From: Burhinus oedicnemus
Taxonomy: Eukaryota; Chordata; Aves; Charadriiformes; Burhinidae
Length of the DNA: 64,000 bases
Assembly (NCBI GenBank): GCA_008921705.1
Contig: VFFE01006710.1
Coordinates: 1,735,533 to 1,799,532, forward strand
Direction of reading: 5' to 3'
Below, one piece after another: positions 63,351 through 64,000 of this stretch. How positions within the stretch are numbered: position 1 is the first letter of the stretch; each line of letters opens with the position of its first letter. The notes beneath the pieces were generated by a model. That model had not been told where the DNA came from, did not search any database, and worked only from the letters and a program-made list of their open reading frames with translations. Position numbers and translations under genes: made by a program.

Positions 63351-64000
63351 AAATGGAGATCTTCCCTCGGTGCATTTGGGAATGCAACTTCGATTCCCGG
63401 AGGTGGGTGGAGGGAAGGCGAGAGCCCGGTGCGTGCCGCTTTTATTTTTCCTTCAGCCAGAGAAGGGAAAATGCGATATTGTGGGAGAGGGAGGAGGAGA
63501 GGCCGCAGGAACAGGCTGCCTGCAGCCGGGCTGTAGCAGCGACAACAAACAGGTGTGGCTGGGAGAGTTCCCGATAAGCGCTGCTGCCCTCGCAGGTTAC
63601 AGCTGCCTGTTGCGGGGGAAAGGGGAGCGGTGTACACCAAAACCCTCCGGTGGGCATTGCAGCCTGTGTTTCCTGTCCTGGGGTAGCAGCGTGGTTTGGT
63701 TTTTGGACCGGCTCCTGCAGTGAGGGAGGGAGGGAGGAAGGAAGGAAGGATTTGTGGGCTCCCAACTTACATCAGCGTGGAAGTGGGATGAGCAATAGGG
63801 AGGGTGTTCTCCCAGCACTGGTGTAACCGCTTCTGGGAGCGTAGCGTGAAAGGTTATAGGAGCCAGGTTATGTCACCCTACTGATGTGCTGGTCCAGATC
63901 TTTGATGATGGGGGAGGCTCCAACTGTGATTCGTGCACAGTGCTAGCCATGAGGAAATGTTCTGGAAAATATGTCCTTTTTTTTTTTTTTCCTTCCCACC
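63351..64000. other. Sequence downstream of the second CpG island, no gene assigned
   Basis: It is probably intron 1 of the downstream gene. An ATG at 63352 in good context opens a frame to 63577 without a recognisable domain. There is an acceptor-like TTTTTCCTTCAG before 63459 and a donor-like AACAG|GTGTGG near 63551, which could mark an alternative exon. GGGA/GGAA repeats lie at 63722-63750 and a T run near 63978-63990. Confidence 0.35.
63722..63750. repeat. GGGA/GGAA tetranucleotide repeat
   Basis: Three GGGA-type units followed by GGAA-type units, seen directly. Confidence 0.85.

Noticed and set aside
62303..63577. Several long frames in the second CpG island on both strands
   Set aside because: High GC removes stop codons. 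The proteins are Gly/Arg/Pro/Ala-rich without domains, and the region has promoter features instead.

Overview
The window looks like a piece of a bird chromosome. It holds one clear protein-coding gene in more than 60 kb, and scattered CR1 (chicken repeat 1) LINE fragments, whose 3' ends dominate interspersed repeats in birds. There are also two GC-rich, CpG-island-like promoter regions in otherwise AT-leaning, non-coding DNA. No bacterial-style operon, CRISPR array, tRNA or rRNA is visible. I cannot name the species.

The gene is ZBTB42 on the plus strand. A GC-rich promoter and non-coding first exon lie at about 26.1-27.27 kb, with a strong splice donor at 27170/27171. A short intron contains a 20-base assembly gap. 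The acceptor at 27802/27803 leads into one coding exon (27817-29247, 476 aa; BTB domain plus four C2H2 zinc fingers). An AU-rich 3' UTR of about 3.3 kb ends at a poly(A) signal at 32541. The C-terminus and the linker motifs place the protein with ZBTB42 rather than its paralogue ZBTB18.

Positions 1-26 kb and 32.6-62.4 kb are long stretches without a recognisable gene. They hold five CR1 3' ends inserted antisense (19.1, 20.4, 35.6, 45.0 and 52.8 kb) and two in plus orientation (48.2 and 48.6 kb, the latter seeding an ATTCT microsatellite). They also hold older LINE remnants at 42.0 and 45.7-46.3 kb, a (GCT)15 repeat at 15.3 kb, and several AT-rich blocks that read like conserved regulatory DNA.

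A second CpG-island-like region at about 62.45-63.35 kb has GC boxes, a CRE-like site, a G-quadruplex-forming tract and a good splice donor at 62754/62755. It is probably the promoter and non-coding first exon of the next plus-strand gene. In vertebrate synteny as I remember it (AKT1 - ZBTB42 - CEP170B) that would be CEP170B, but no coding exon is present to prove it.

I found no previously undescribed multi-gene system. The most interesting signals concern how ZBTB42 may be spliced and translated: a duplicated acceptor region, a repeat-encoded upstream ORF ending just before the start codon, complementary (CA)n/(GT)n tracts around the first splice donor, and a non-coding remnant of a ZBTB18-like N-terminal extension.
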